Shown here one piece after another: positions 20,702 to 33,036 of a stretch of DNA of 64,000 bases (its first letter is position 1; the number at the start of each line of letters is the position of its first letter). Origin of the DNA: Opisthocomus hoazin (Eukaryota > Chordata > Aves > Opisthocomiformes > Opisthocomidae); NCBI RefSeq assembly GCF_030867145.1, contig NC_134433.1, positions 16,217,896 to 16,281,895 on the forward strand, in the 5' to 3' direction. The notes under the pieces were generated by a model. The model ran no database searches. It worked only from the letters and a program-made list of their open reading frames with translations, and was not told the DNA's origin. The position numbers were made by a program, and so were the translations under genes.

Positions 20702-22690
20702 ATCCTCGTCAGAGAATTTGCTGCTCACCTGCTGTAAAAATGACTTGGAGGTCCCCTCCAGAGGATCGGAATCAAGGTCAAACTGTCTACCTGGTCTGGA
20801 GAGCTGGCTGCTGGAAACTGGAGCGGCACTTTTCCTAACAGAATCCCCTTTTGTGATTGTTTTACCTCGCAACTCACGGACTCGTGCCTCTAGACTTGAG
20901 GTGGGTTTTCCATCCCACTTCCTCATGTCCTCTCCGTGGTCACACAGGTAGAACCACAGGGTGCCCCGGGGTGTATAGCCTCTGTATTCCCTCTCCTGAG
21001 CAGAGAAACGCCTGCCCCTAATAGCTGAGACACTGGCCCGTACAGGTGGGGAGTAGGACATATTCCTGTCTAGTCGCTTGACCAGTTTCTCCACGGCTGA
21101 GACAAGGGAAGAAGAGAGACTTTCCTCATATTGGCGGAGTCTGACAGCCACCTCGTCCACTGTTGGTGCGTCTTTACCTTTCCAGTTTACAACTGCCAGT
21201 GAGTTGGCATGCGAGGAGGGTGCACTCCGCACAAACTTCCTCCACATGGATTGTGAGCACTGGAGTTCATCTGGGTCTGTGGGTACCTGCTCATCGTCTG
21301 TGTCACAGTAAACCAGCTCCCGCACAGCCAATTCCCTCAAGTACTGAATACCCCTTTCCATATTGGTCCACTTGCCAGGATAGCATACAAAATCGTCACT
21401 GAAGGGGTACCTCTCCCTCACGCCTGACAGAAGTCTCCTCCAGAGGCTGAGGATTTGTTCCTTTTTCCCAATGGCCTTGTCAATGCCCCCATCCCTGGCC
21501 AGGGATCCCAGCTGCTTGGCTTCCTTGCCCTCTAACTCCAAGCTGCTGGCCCCGTTATCCCAGCACCGCAGCAGCCAGGTGGCAATGTGCTCTCCTGGGT
21601 GGCGGCTGAAATCTTTCCGCATGTCTCGCAGCTCGCCCAGGGACAGGGACCGGGTGATGATCTCTGTCTCTATCTCCCGTGATGACCCTGGCTCATCGTC
21701 ATCCCTCCCGGAGCGATCTGCTCTCTTTGCATCTTTCTTTAGTTTTACAGGGGCGACTGCTACCGGCACAGGTTGGTCATTGGGCTCAGCTGCGATGCCT
21801 GCAGCTGGAGCTGGGGCTGGAGCAGCTGCTGTGCCTGCCAGGGAAACCGAGGCAGACCCTGCAGCTGTGGCTGCAGCAGCCGTGGTGCCAGTTGGGGGGG
21901 CTGTGACTGCCTGCTGGGCTGGAGGGGCTGCAGGGCCGCCTGGGGGGGCAGCGCCAGCCGCAGTGCCTGCTGCTTCGTTTCCCCCTCTTTCCCCTTTAGG
22001 GCACTGAACAGTGTTGAACAGGGCTCGGTAGGCGTGGGCCAGACCCCAGCACGTTGCAGTGATTTGTGTCTCTCTGGAGTTCCCCGGGTGGCAGCACACT
22101 TTTTGCAGATATTTTACTAGACTGTCTGGATTCTTTATTTGTTCAGGGGTGAGTTTAAAAAACACCGGTGGTGCCCACTGCCCTAGGTACTTGCCCATGT
22201 TGTCCCACACACCCAGCCACTCACAGCTATCCGGCCCCGGGGCAGGTCTCTGCACGATGTTCTTAACGACTTGCTTAACCCTAAACAAAACCTGCAACCC
22301 ATTCAGGAGGCATAACAAAAGGAGAGTGCTGCCCTGAGCATCCCACGGGTACTCGAAATTCTCAAAAGCAGTTAGGACCAGCCTGAGGGAGAGAGGGGGG
22401 GCGAAAGAGTGGGGGAAGGTATCCCCTTCGGCTTTCTCCACAGGCTGGGTTTGATTATTAACAAATTCTAAGACATAGGATCCAAGGTATGGAAATGACC
22501 GTAGTGCCGCATGCAAATACAAGACTAATTTCATGCACAGTGATGTTATCATATCATAAGTCGATATCGTAAGGTAGAGCAAAATTATCATCCTGATCTT
22601 TTTCCCAGCGATGATGAACAGCACGGCATTGAATACATACTGCAAATAAGGATTCAGAAACCACAGCCATCTGATCAAAGACAGAAACAT
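20699..22690 (-). CDS. Retroviral gag
   Basis: An intact frame of 663 codons from ATG at 22690 to TAG. It encodes the structural polyprotein that would assemble particles. The N-terminus is unusual: residues 1-28 and about 33-63 are strongly hydrophobic, like two membrane segments, and there is no Gly at position 2 for myristoylation. Residues about 235-315 form an Ala/Pro/Gly-rich linker. Residues about 345-560 (from LGELRDMRKDFSRHPGEHIA on) look like a capsid-type helical region. I see no C-x2-C-x4-H-x4-C zinc knuckle. The tail ends in acidic SSKFSDED. It is followed in frame by pro-pol. Confidence 0.85.
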   Translation of the reverse strand: MFLSLIRWLWFLNPYLQYVFNAVLFIIAGKKIRMIILLYLTISTYDMITSLCMKLVLYLHAALRSFPYLGSYVLEFVNNQTQPVEKAEGDTFPHSFAPPLSLRLVLTAFENFEYPWDAQGSTLLLLCLLNGLQVLFRVKQVVKNIVQRPAPGPDSCEWLGVWDNMGKYLGQWAPPVFFKLTPEQIKNPDSLVKYLQKVCCHPGNSRETQITATCWGLAHAYRALFNTVQCPKGERGGNEAAGTAAGAAPPGGPAAPPAQQAVTAPPTGTTAAAATAAGSASVSLAGTAAAPAPAPAAGIAAEPNDQPVPVAVAPVKLKKDAKRADRSGRDDDEPGSSREIETEIITRSLSLGELRDMRKDFSRHPGEHIATWLLRCWDNGASSLELEGKEAKQLGSLARDGGIDKAIGKKEQILSLWRRLLSGVRERYPFSDDFVCYPGKWTNMERGIQYLRELAVRELVYCDTDDEQVPTDPDELQCSQSMWRKFVRSAPSSHANSLAVVNWKGKDAPTVDEVAVRLRQYEESLSSSLVSAVEKLVKRLDRNMSYSPPVRASVSAIRGRRFSAQEREYRGYTPRGTLWFYLCDHGEDMRKWDGKPTSSLEARVRELRGKTITKGDSVRKSAAPVSSSQLSRPGRQFDLDSDPLEGTSKSFLQQVSSKFSDED

Positions 22691-22793
22691 TTTTACCGGC
22701 GACTATTTAACACAGAAAAATGCATATAACAAAATTTAACAAAATCTAAGAAAGCTGTTTTAACACCTGCTGCTCAGCCCTGCCGTTATCCCT

Positions 22794-22812
22794 GCCCCAC
22801 GCTTGGGCGCCA
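22794..22812 (-). other. Primer binding site, tRNA-Lys type with one extra base
   Basis: Reads TGGCGCCCAAGCGTGGGGC in element sense, 6 nt inside the 5' LTR. It matches the tRNA-Lys(1,2) complement as I know it except for one inserted G after the tenth base. Confidence 0.7.
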
Positions 22813-22818
22813 AATTAA

Positions 22819-23224
22819 TGTCTTGGTTTCGGCTGCTGCCGGCAACAAAAGCGCCACGCGGCCGCCCCTCCCCCCGCCGGCGTGCGGAGGAGAATGGAAA
22901 GAAAGAGGCAGAAACTGGTGGGTCGGGATAAGGGCAGTTTAACAGAACAGCAAACAGAGGGAAACAGGAACAACAACGATACAAATAAGGAGAAAAAAAC
23001 CACAACAACGAACCGTATGGTCCAGACAGCACCGGTGCCGCGCCCCCCCAAGCCGCGAGTCAGTTCCCTCCGCGCCGCCCCCCCACCACCGGAACCCAGC
23101 GTGACGTCACATGGTATGGAACACCGGGCTCTGTTTGGCCAGGTGGGGTCAGCCCCCACCCCCCGGCTGTGCCCCTTCCTGGATTCCGGTGAAAATTAAC
23201 CCTGTTCTGGCCAAACCCAGGACA
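22819..23224 (-). repeat. 5' LTR of the endogenous retrovirus
   Basis: 406 bp, TG...CA ends, closely matching 16615-17019. It carries TGACGTCA at 23102-23109. Differences from the 3' LTR cluster at about 23024-23030 and 23058-23066. Confidence 0.95.
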
Positions 23225-23229
23225 ACAGC
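23225..23229 (+). repeat. Target site duplication ACAGC, right copy
   Basis: ACAGC immediately outside the right LTR, identical to 16610-16614. Confidence 0.9.
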
Positions 23230-26200
23230 GTAGGAACTCCTAAACAAAGAGCAACTACAGCCTGATGAAGCAAAAGTCTCCCAAAACCAGAAGTCTCTCT
23301 AAAAGATTTTGCAGCAGTGAAGATGGGATATATGCTATAACACCCTTATAACTTCGGTACTTGCATACCAAAAGCAGCCTGGATGGAGACACTACTACTT
23401 AGGAACCCAGCTCCAAACTTTGTTCTGCATCTAGTTTACTACATTGACAGCTGCTACACCTCTGACTTCCTAGAGTTGAAAGAGCTGTCCCTTCTACTCT
23501 AGGAAGTGTGTGGACCCTTCCCAGCCATGCTCCTCCAGGTACAAGCCTCACCTGGGTTACACGAGGCAGGGCGGACATGCCTTTCCTTTTCCTGAAGGGA
23601 AGTCTGCAGCTGGAACACAAAGCTGAACAGTATCCCCAGACAGCCCTGCTGCAAAGCACTCCCAGTTTATACTTTCACTGGGCAGGAATTAAAGCAAAAC
23701 ACCACGTGCCTGACGATGCTTACACACGACAGGCTTTTCTCCAAACAGGTCTCAAGACTTTTGCCAATGAGCAACAAAAATAAAGATTGTTTTCAGCAGA
23801 TAGCAAAGTCCTAGAAACGGGAACCACCCACTGGAAAAGAGTATTATCTAGCTCCTCTTCAGAAGCACGATATTTCTTAGACAGGAGAAGACAATCAAGT
23901 CAGTCTGTCAACTATGCTTAGTCTGGCTCAACTGGAAAAAACCTTCTGTTATCAGAGCAAGTGTTCTGACCACTGCTTCCAAATACAACTCTCCTTCGGG
24001 GCCTCAATCTTCACAAGGAGCTGATTACATTCTAGCTAGGGGACACAAACATGCCTCCCTCCGGCTCAAACCGAGTGCCCGAGCCTCAGATAGTTTCATA
24101 TTCTCTCCAGATTCCTCACCTCCCCCAGCTCCACGAGCAAACACACAACATTATCCAAGCCAGCTCGGACACCAGCCTTGCTTCTGTACTGTTTAACGCA
24201 GAGCCCCAACGACGGAGGCAAGTAAATCAATGCATGGCAAAACCAGTGACTAGACAACTGCTTGCTCAATCCCAAATCACAGGTCAGCTGCAGACATGAT
24301 CTAAGAAATCCAGTAGCATCTCCAGTATATCACGAATGAGGTATTTAATTTGTTCTACACAGGAAACTTCAGTCTGCATTCATTGGCCATTCATATCCGA
24401 TACCTTCTAAATACAAGTGACTTCCAGCTGACTTTATAGAGCAGGGCTCACTGCCGACTACGAAATTCCACTTAACGACAACATCTAAGATTTGGAATTA
24501 AAAAAAACCCCAAACCTACGCAATAACTTGGATGCTTGGTTTTTGGAACTCGGTAAACAGCAAGGGTGAAGCCCGTGCATTCCTGAGACACAAGGTTCAC
24601 GTTTCTGCTCTGCAGCACAATGGCACACTGTGAGCCACTGCAAGCACTCATCTGCTGTCTGCTGAAGCTGTTCTAATTAACGCAGAACCACCCCACAAGC
24701 TGTCTCACTGGCGTACCACAAACTCACATTGAAGTAGCTCACAAGTCCATTCCCAGCGAGCTTTCCTGATTAAACCGACAGCCCTATTATTATCCAGTTC
24801 CCTGTTCAGCTGCACCCACTGTACAAACAATGGTCCCACCGCGTTCTGTGGCACAGGAGGGCAGCAGCAGGATGCCCCGGAGAGGGACAAGCCTGTCACA
24901 AAGCCTGCCAGACAAAAGAGTTCCAAGAGTCACTTTAAACACTAGTGTCATTTAAGATAAAGATCTCCACTCTTCTAAGATATTTAGATCAGTGAGGGCT
25001 GGTGGACTAGCTGACTACTCCTTGCAAAGCTCATTTGATGTCATGGGGTTTATTTGACTAGTTTTAGCAAGAGCTGCATTCTACTACCAGTGATGATGTT
25101 AAGTGATCAGCTAGCAAGGGATAAAGGCCATGGCTCTGCACAAGATGCCTGCAGACATCCTAAAGCACTGGGCTGGCTAGGGCTAACGCCAACAAACACC
25201 TCCTTACGTCAATACCACAGGAAGACTTTGGTGGCCTGATCTTGATACGCTGGGCACAACGTCGCTTTTTATGTGATGCCAAGGAGATGGACGATTTTTA
25301 ACCTGCTCAACCGAACAGCTGTGAGATGCAGCACATAATTCTCTTTCATTTCCTCCACAGGACTGCTCCTATATGCGTTTTCCAACATGTTTAACAGCAA
25401 CAAAACCCTCCCTCCATCGCCAGTTTGACAGCCAGTTCGGGACTGCAGCAGCAATGGGATCCTTTAAACACGTGGGGGGAGGAAAGCCTGGGATTTTCCT
25501 GCCAGCAGCAGAACAGAAGATGGCACCCTGTCAAATCACGTGGCCTTGGGCACTGCCAGAGCGGCGGGCACCCGGCCCGACAGCCCTCGCGCTCTCCAGG
25601 CAGGAGCAGCCAGCCCCTCCAGAGGCTTTGGACCAGAGACGAGCAGTTTGCAAAAGCCAGGACCAGTGCGAAGCATCCAGCTGGATGCCCAGCGCCGTTT
25701 CTCAACACGCAGGGCCTCGTGCAGTCCCGTACCAGAAACAGAGCTGAGCTAGTGCCGAGCTCGCACACTGTACACGCTCGCCCCGCACCACCAGCCCCTG
25801 CCACTTCCCTCTGGCACGTCGGGAATCCCGTCTAAATGTCACACCTGATGTCAAGGCACGGCTGGAGAGCTGTAGCTCGGACATGAGACTTCTCCAGCTT
25901 GCTAAATAATCCCCATGGTAGGTCAGAATTGGATTAAGACACCAAGGGGAGAGTAGGGGTCAGTCGGCTCTCCAAATCTGTATCCTGACTTGATCTACGG
26001 AAAACTCCTATTAGAAATCAGGGAGATGAGGACAAGAATGAGTGTACTCACTTCTCCTATCTTAAAAAAAAAAAAAAAAAGCCAAGGACATTCAACTTAC
26101 TCTGCTTGTTCACACTGTTGCACTGGGGTCCCAGAGCAGTTTTCAGCCACCTTGTTTCTCTAGCCAGGACAAACAACTCCTCAGTACACACATCCTTATA

Positions 26201-29200
26201 AGGTTAGAAATGTTTGCAGCACGAGGTTCACAGAGAAGCCAGATAATTCATTCTCAAGGTCCGAGAGGAGACTTCAGCAAGCACTCGTTCCAGATTTTCA
26301 GGGCTTTCTACACACGAGGAGGTCTGTTCTGGGGCAAGCTGCTTCAAGTCTCTACAAGCAGAGTGACGAGGACAGACCCCACGTGACTGAGCCCCACGCT
26401 CTGCAGGGACGTACGCCGCAGTGCTGCTGGCCCCTGCCGCCTCCGCTCCCCTCCTGCCCCAGCACTTGAGAGGTTACGCTTCCAGACGCCAAAAGCAGTA
26501 GAAATCAAGGCTGGAATTACAGATCATCCTGAAGGATCACAAAGCAAACAAGCACACAGCTAAATTGGAAATGTAGCTTCAACAGCAAGGCCGGGATGCC
26601 TGCCTACAAACCCTATAGTTAGCAATACAGCACACGGGAAATAAATATTCTCTTGGTGAAAGAGAACTGGACAAGGCTGGCACAGTTAAAACTACATCAG
26701 ACCACGTGTGCTCTTAAAACTTTCCATGCTAAAAATAACCAGTAGCACATGCTCTGCCTTACAGAAGGCATAAGAACAGGAGCTGAAAAAAACCTAAAGA
26801 ACATGAGGCCCTACCATTAAGATTAAAATAAGAGAAATTACTGCACAGAAACAGACGTAGAAGGACTTACTTGACCCCACCCTTAGCACAGCACATATTT
26901 CCATCGAAAGCTGAATTGGCATACAGCATGGCAACATCCAAACTGCAGCTTCGCTGCTTTTCATGCAGAGATAAAGGAGGTAGAGCGTCCACAACGGAGG
27001 AGCCACCTGCTTCTTCCACGTCCTGCATGGAAGCCTCTCTGAAGCATCGTTCACAGGTGGGATCTGCGAGGTCTCCGCGGCTGCAAGCCCTTGCCTCGCA
27101 CTCCTGGTCACCAGTGTGTCAGCACGACCCAGCAGCCTTCCCCACGATCTTCTCCTGGCCAGCCTGGTGTGCCACCAGCAAAATCAGCATCGCCCGGAGG
27201 CGAGAGCTCCGCAAACAACACTGCGTAGCTACAAACACCCAGAGCCAGGCAGGAGCCAGGCAAGCGGCACGCCAAACTGGATGGCACTTATCTCAAAGAA
27301 GCAAACAGGTAAGTTTCTCTGTACTTAAACACTTGAAGGTAAGTGTTCTGCACCAATTTCTGCTTCAAACACCAGTACTGAGAGGCAGGAGCAGCAAGAG
27401 ACAGCCCTTTTGGCAATACCACCTTCACACAGCCCAGCTAACACAGGCTACAGAGATCAAGAGTCTTCTCTGTGAATGCAAACTACTGATGAAGCCACTC
27501 CACAACCTTCAATATTTCAGAATCAACAGTCCTATTTGCAGAGGGATAAATCATGACAGAAGTTAAAGGCTGGAAAAGCTGGTTGTTGTAGAGCTAAACT
27601 GGAGCTCTGGGACAAGAAACACCACCGACACCAGGCTGCCTTTTATCTCCAAGATAAAAACTGCTTGCGGCGTAATCAGCTTCCCTGATGTTCCTACAAC
27701 AGCTCAGTCCCCTCCTTTGCAGCTGAAGCTGCTACACTGATGGCCCAGGCTTTATTAATATTTCATTTTATGGTCGCTGCTTCTGTGGATTTTCTCCCAC
27801 TCCGGAGCCAAAGAGCAGCCCAGTATAGCCCCGCACCCCACCAGCATCGCTCCGAGGCCGAAGCATGAGTCGGAACAGTTCCTATTTGCTTTTACTGCAA
27901 ACCTCTGCTTTCTAGCGTGTATCAGCCCAGCCACACTGCAGGGGAGGTTGGTTGGTTGTTTTGCAGATGTCTTGGCAATCCCCAAGCTGCTCACATACAC
28001 GCAAACACCGACCACCAGCAGCCCTCACCCCTGCACTGCCTCCGGGATCAGCGCAAGGCACCGAGCCGATCACTCCCGCTATGCAATAAGCCACAGGTTA
28101 CACTTTGTAATTAACATTAACCCTATCAGATTATCAAGCTCCTTACTGCACTTTGTATCTTATTACCTTCCTGCTCCCAACCGTTTCATTATTTATAGTT
28201 TCCTCAACCAAGCCAGTGTCTCCCTGTGAATCCCCTATGACAGAGGAAGGCAAGGCCAGTTTTTCACGGCGTTGCCAGAAAGGTCTCTCAGATACAGAAG
28301 CAAACTTCAGAAACGGCTTCTGCACCACCTTACCAACACCACCTCTAGCTTTCTTGGCTATCCCTCAAAATTTGGTGGGGGTTGGGTTCTTTGCCAGTTT
28401 TGCAGCCCACTCCAGAAACGGAGCCAGACCCAGTGTTCTGCTTCCAGCTAGCCAAAAGAGTTCAGCACACAAGCCAGAGACCACACGACCTTTCGCTTCC
28501 CAGCCGGCTTTAAACTGCAGAGAACGTCCTCCGGCGCAGGCGAACCCACTCCGCGCGCAGGTAGCCCTGACCGGGGAGTGAACACCACTTCCACAGCCGA
28601 GAGGCTAAGCCAGCCGTTGTCGGGACTCTTCCTGGACAGCCACCTCCTCGACACACCTACCAGGCCAGATTCAACTCTCTTAAAAGCATTTTTCACAGAA
28701 GACTAAAGAGAATCGGTCCTCCACAGTAAAGGCAAAGCAGCTTTTATTACACTTATAATCCACGAACACATTACAAAAATTCTCCCCACATTCAGATTCT
28801 TTCTGCATTTTCACCCAGGTTGGAGTGAAATTACTTTCCAGAATTTCTGCACAAATTATTTTCCAGAATTTCAGAAAAACTACACCCAATGCATAGCATT
28901 TTGTTTGCTTCTGTACCAATGAAGCCAATGCAGCCCTGGCTATGTGGAACACAGTGCAGTGTCCACTACAGGTGCAGCTGATAAATTAGAATTTGAAATC
29001 ATCCAGCTAAGTCAGACGCCTGGCACCTGCATTAACCTCCACCAAACAGGCATGCACAACACTGGGGAGCAGAGACCAAGCTAACCAGAGGCTTCCAGTA
29101 TGCTCTGCACACAGGACAGAAAACAGGCGTGAATTCTCAAGGAGACAGAAGCGTGAGGTTTACATCACAACACACTGATATCGCTGTAAGAGACGGCGAG

Positions 29201-32200
29201 AAAAGAGGCAGCGCTGAGACCAAACAGGTATCTGGAGGACAGCATCAAGACCTGCTCACCAGGAGGTTTACTGGGCCCAGCAACAAGACCTTGATAAACA
29301 GCTGCTCAAAACAAAAGCTGGACTAGACTTAAACAGAAAAGCAAAAAGGAGTGTTGTTCAGTTGGAAGCCTTGTGCCCAGAGCTTGGCTTGCTGAGAACG
29401 AGCCGCAGCAGCACAGAGAAAGGAAGAACAGAGAGGAAGAATATCAGACATTTGTGGAAAAGGCACTCGATATCCACCTGCCCTAGGAGGGAACGGCAAA
29501 GGTTTTGCCAAGAGTCATTCAGACTGAACAAGAGCAGGAAGATAACTTGTCTGCTTTAACAAGCTTGCTACAAGAAGCTGCACAACATACTTGCGAGCTC
29601 ACCAGGGAGAGACACGCTTCGCTTTGATCCCCAGTCGGGCAGCACCTACACGCCCTCGCCCAAATTACGCTCGGGGCTGTTTGACACAGAACAGCCTCCC
29701 CCAGAGATTGCAGGCTGCCTCCTCTCCTCAGCCCTTTTGTTAAAAAGCAAAGCCCAGACTCAGATTAAGTAACCTTCCCAGAGTCACGTCGAGTTGGAGG
29801 AAAGGAGTAGAAAATGGGTACTCCAGCTCGAGAGACGGGAGCCCATTCTCTTTACCAGGCAGCAAACAGAACACTATACTCCATTCAACCTGAAATATTT
29901 CAGGGAAGTGATGTGCAAATCTCTTTCCTGCACCCCTGAACACCAAAAAATATCTCCTGGCCCTGCATTTCAACAAGAAAGGGACTAAAAGTCCGAGCTC
30001 CTAACAAAAGGGGCCCCTCTTTAAGGAAGGGGAGGCTGCAGGGTCACAGCCCTAAGATTTAGGGGGATACACACCGCAATCCTTGTTCCAGAGACTTCAG
30101 GCTTCCAGTTCAGAGCTTTATGCCCATGCCCAGCTAACGGCCCGAGACAAGAGGCACATGCAGATCACGAGCTTTTGCCAGGAATCCCCGCTATTTATAC
30201 ACAGGGAGTCAAAAATCAGCTGGAGCACACGGCAAGCTCCTCCTCGCCATTGCCAGGTGGCAGCGGAGGTCAGAGGCAACCCGGACCTCTTTGGGCCTAC
30301 AAGCAGTGATTTGTTTGCTGAAGAATGTTTTTAAATGATCTTTTTATGAAGTGTTCAACTCCGCTAACAGTAATGTACAGGGCCTATAAATTCAGAGTCA
30401 GCTTTCAGCCAGGAGCAAAGTTAAGACAGAATCCATACAGTGGACAATAAAACACTCACAGTAAAACAGCCGAAGACAGACCATTTGCAAAAGCTGTGAG
30501 TGACATACAAACACATCACTTTCAGCAACCCCCACGAGAAGCAAACCTGACAACTTTAATTTCCAGGAAATATTAAGTACCTGCTGAATAAAAAAAAAAG
30601 CTCCTTCCAACTATCTGAAAGTGGCCACCCGAAGTTAATCATCACTTCATAAAGTTTAACCAGCCATTTGCATTAAGAGCTCCACAGAAACACTGTAGTT
30701 AGAAATCAGAATTTAAAACAGGCTAGTCATTAGATCTGAAACATTAGAAAAAGTAATTAATGTTTGAATTAACGTTTTTATTGCTTCTAGATGTTGCTAA
30801 GGGCACCTGGGATACCAGCCCTGATCTTATTACAGTCTCCCTGGACACTGGAAATACCTCAAGTAATTTTTGCCCATCAGTTACGCGCACCTGAAAGAGG
30901 AGAGCCATAGGTAAGCGTGGTACGCTGCTTTTGAAGCGTTATGCTCTTCAGGTGACTGCTACTGCACAAGTACACTCGCTCTCAAATGCCCCCGAAGTCA
31001 GCCTGCGCTGTTTCCAAAGTGAGCACAAGAGTCTCAACACAGCCATCAACTGCTGCTGGCTCGGAACAGCTTTGGCTGCAGCCCTCCAATAAACAAACTC
31101 CAGCCACGGCTGGCTCCCAAGGGAATCTGCACGAACTGGGAACCCACGCACCGTGGCAGCCCCGAACTGCAGGTACCTCCACCTGGCACCCGGGGCGGCG
31201 AGGGGAATTCCTGTTGTCTAATTTCAGGCATGGGGGAATGTCTCGGTTAAAGCCAAGGCTTTCTAGGCAGCTGATGATCGTTAGCGTTAGTATCCCAAAG
31301 CATCTCTGGAGATCTTTAAGGAGGAATCTGGTTCCTAGGAGGAGTAGCTGAATTCAGTGTGAGTAAGGAGAGCACACCTTAGTGCGGGGCAGCTACCACA
31401 ACACGCAACATCTGGGCACCTGCAGCACCCTCCACACCGCATCCTTCACTGCACATCCCAGAGGAAACAGCCCGCAGCCCCCTTGTACAGCAGACTGCTA
31501 CAGCCATGGCGAGAGCCACCCGCCTACATCCCCAGCGCTGGTGTCCCACCAGAGCTCTTAAACGTCCTGCAAGAGCTCAGTGGAACACTGAAACAGCAGC
31601 TGAGGGACTGTCAGATGAGTGGTACCAGGACAGCAGGCGATGCAATTAGAGCTTCAAGCACAGCTCAAGTCCTACAGGCTTCTTGCTCCTTTTAACTTAC
31701 TAAAAGGTTGTCATTTCCTTCAGCGCACCACGCGCCAGCAAAGCAGTTAATCAAGAACTAAACTGTACCATCAAGACACATGCAGTAAAGCTGCACTATC
31801 CTTCCTCAGAATCACAGGGACCCTGAGATTACGAGATGACAGGTACAGCAGCTCAGCAGACGCCCGCAGAGTATTCCACCCCTTACAGAGGAAGCTCATT
31901 AAAGAAGGCAGAGGTTAAGCGACTCGAACTGGGTCATGCAGTGACCCCCGGCAGAGGAGGGAGCTCGCTGCAGTTGCTCTGACAGCTCTGGTCCACACGC
32001 CACCAAGAAGTGGCCGTAGCAGCCTCGGGAGCAGCCGTGCCGCACTCCAGCGTGCCACGTGCTCTTCCTCGGCTGTACCGCGCACACACGGAGGGCTGTA
32101 ACACCAGAGAGCAGTCACAGGCACAAAACAAACAGGAGAAAAGTAAAGTTACCATCCCCTGCTCCTACTTTCCCCAGCAACGAGCCGTTTCCTTTCACCT

Positions 32201-33036
32201 GAGACAAAGTCCACAGAGGCTCTGATAAGACGCAGCGGGTGCTAGCACGGCCGCCGACCTGCCCTCGGCAGCACCGCTCCCGAGCTGCAGCCCCTCACCT
32301 CCCCGCAACGGACAGACTGCGGGGTCCGACGCAGCTTTTGGTGCCGTTTCCTGCTATTACGGGTAACTTTCACGAGCAGGATGCCCTCACCGAAGCGTCC
32401 GTCCATTTGGTGCTCCAACACCCCAGCCTGCAACGCAGACCTCAGCCAGACACGGACCAGGCTGCCCAGTTCTGGAACGTCACTGAGCTCTTACTCCCTT
32501 CGAGGAAGGAGAAGAAAAAAGAAAGAAGGGAAAAAAGTCAGAGAAGGAGGATTCTTCCAGGAGAGCGGGGCTACTGGAGCACGGCTTCCTCGGCGCCTAG
32601 CTGCGGGCTGTCCCCCGCGCCGGCTCCCCGGACAGCAGTCGCTGCCGTACGCAACGCATTCGCTCTGGACGGTCTGTCCCAGCCCTCCCCGCAGCGGGAG
32701 CCGCGCCGAGCCGCCCCGCACACCGGGGCACAGCGCGGGGCCCCCCGCCCCTGCCCGCCGAGAGGTACGCACGGAGACTCCCGAGCCTGGCAACGGCCCC
32801 GCCGAGGGAGTCGTGTGTCCGCCCCCCCCTCCCCGGGCCCCAGTGCTGCGGGCGGCCCCGCCGGGGTGAGCTCCGGGCCGGGCCGGGGGCCGAGCGCGGC
32901 GGCGCTGACCTTGGGAGCGCTCCCGCGGCCTAGCGAGCGGCGGGGAGGCGGCGGCGGCCAGCACGGCAGCCAGCCGGGGGCAGCGGGCTCCGCCGCTCGA
33001 CCGAGGGCCCTGCCGGGAGCCCGTCGCGGTACTTAC

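Larger units (their letters stand above)
16615..23224 (-). mobile_element. Endogenous retrovirus, nearly complete, env-less
   Basis: 6.6 kb provirus on the minus strand inside AKAP1 intron 1, in the same orientation as the gene. Order in element sense: 5' LTR (23224-22819), Lys-type primer site, gag (22690-20699), pro-RT-RNase H (20698-18773), integrase (18772-17513), about 470 bp of noncoding sequence, polypurine stretch, 3' LTR (17019-16615). The duplications are ACAGC on both sides. No env gene is present and none would fit. The two LTRs differ at roughly 15 bases of 405 plus small indels, so the insertion is fairly recent. Pol has one in-frame TGA. The class is uncertain: primer site and LTR suggest the group often labelled ERVK in birds, while the single gag/pol frame and lack of zinc knuckle and env are more like ERV-L. 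Confidence 0.95.
16005..33036 (-). other. AKAP1 intron 1
   Basis: 17 kb between the 5' UTR exon and the first coding exon. The donor is GTAAGT at 33031-33036 and the acceptor is at 16005. It holds the retrovirus at 16615-23224. In the other 10 kb (16005-16609 and 23230-33036) I recognise no gene, RNA or repeat family beyond short poly(A) runs such as 26062-26079. A GC-rich patch at 25500-25830 has open frames on both strands but no homology. Confidence 0.65.

Noticed and set aside
21471-22007. Plus-strand open frame of 178 codons opposite gag
   Set aside because: It mirrors the Ala/Pro-rich part of gag and lies wholly inside the provirus; a shadow frame.
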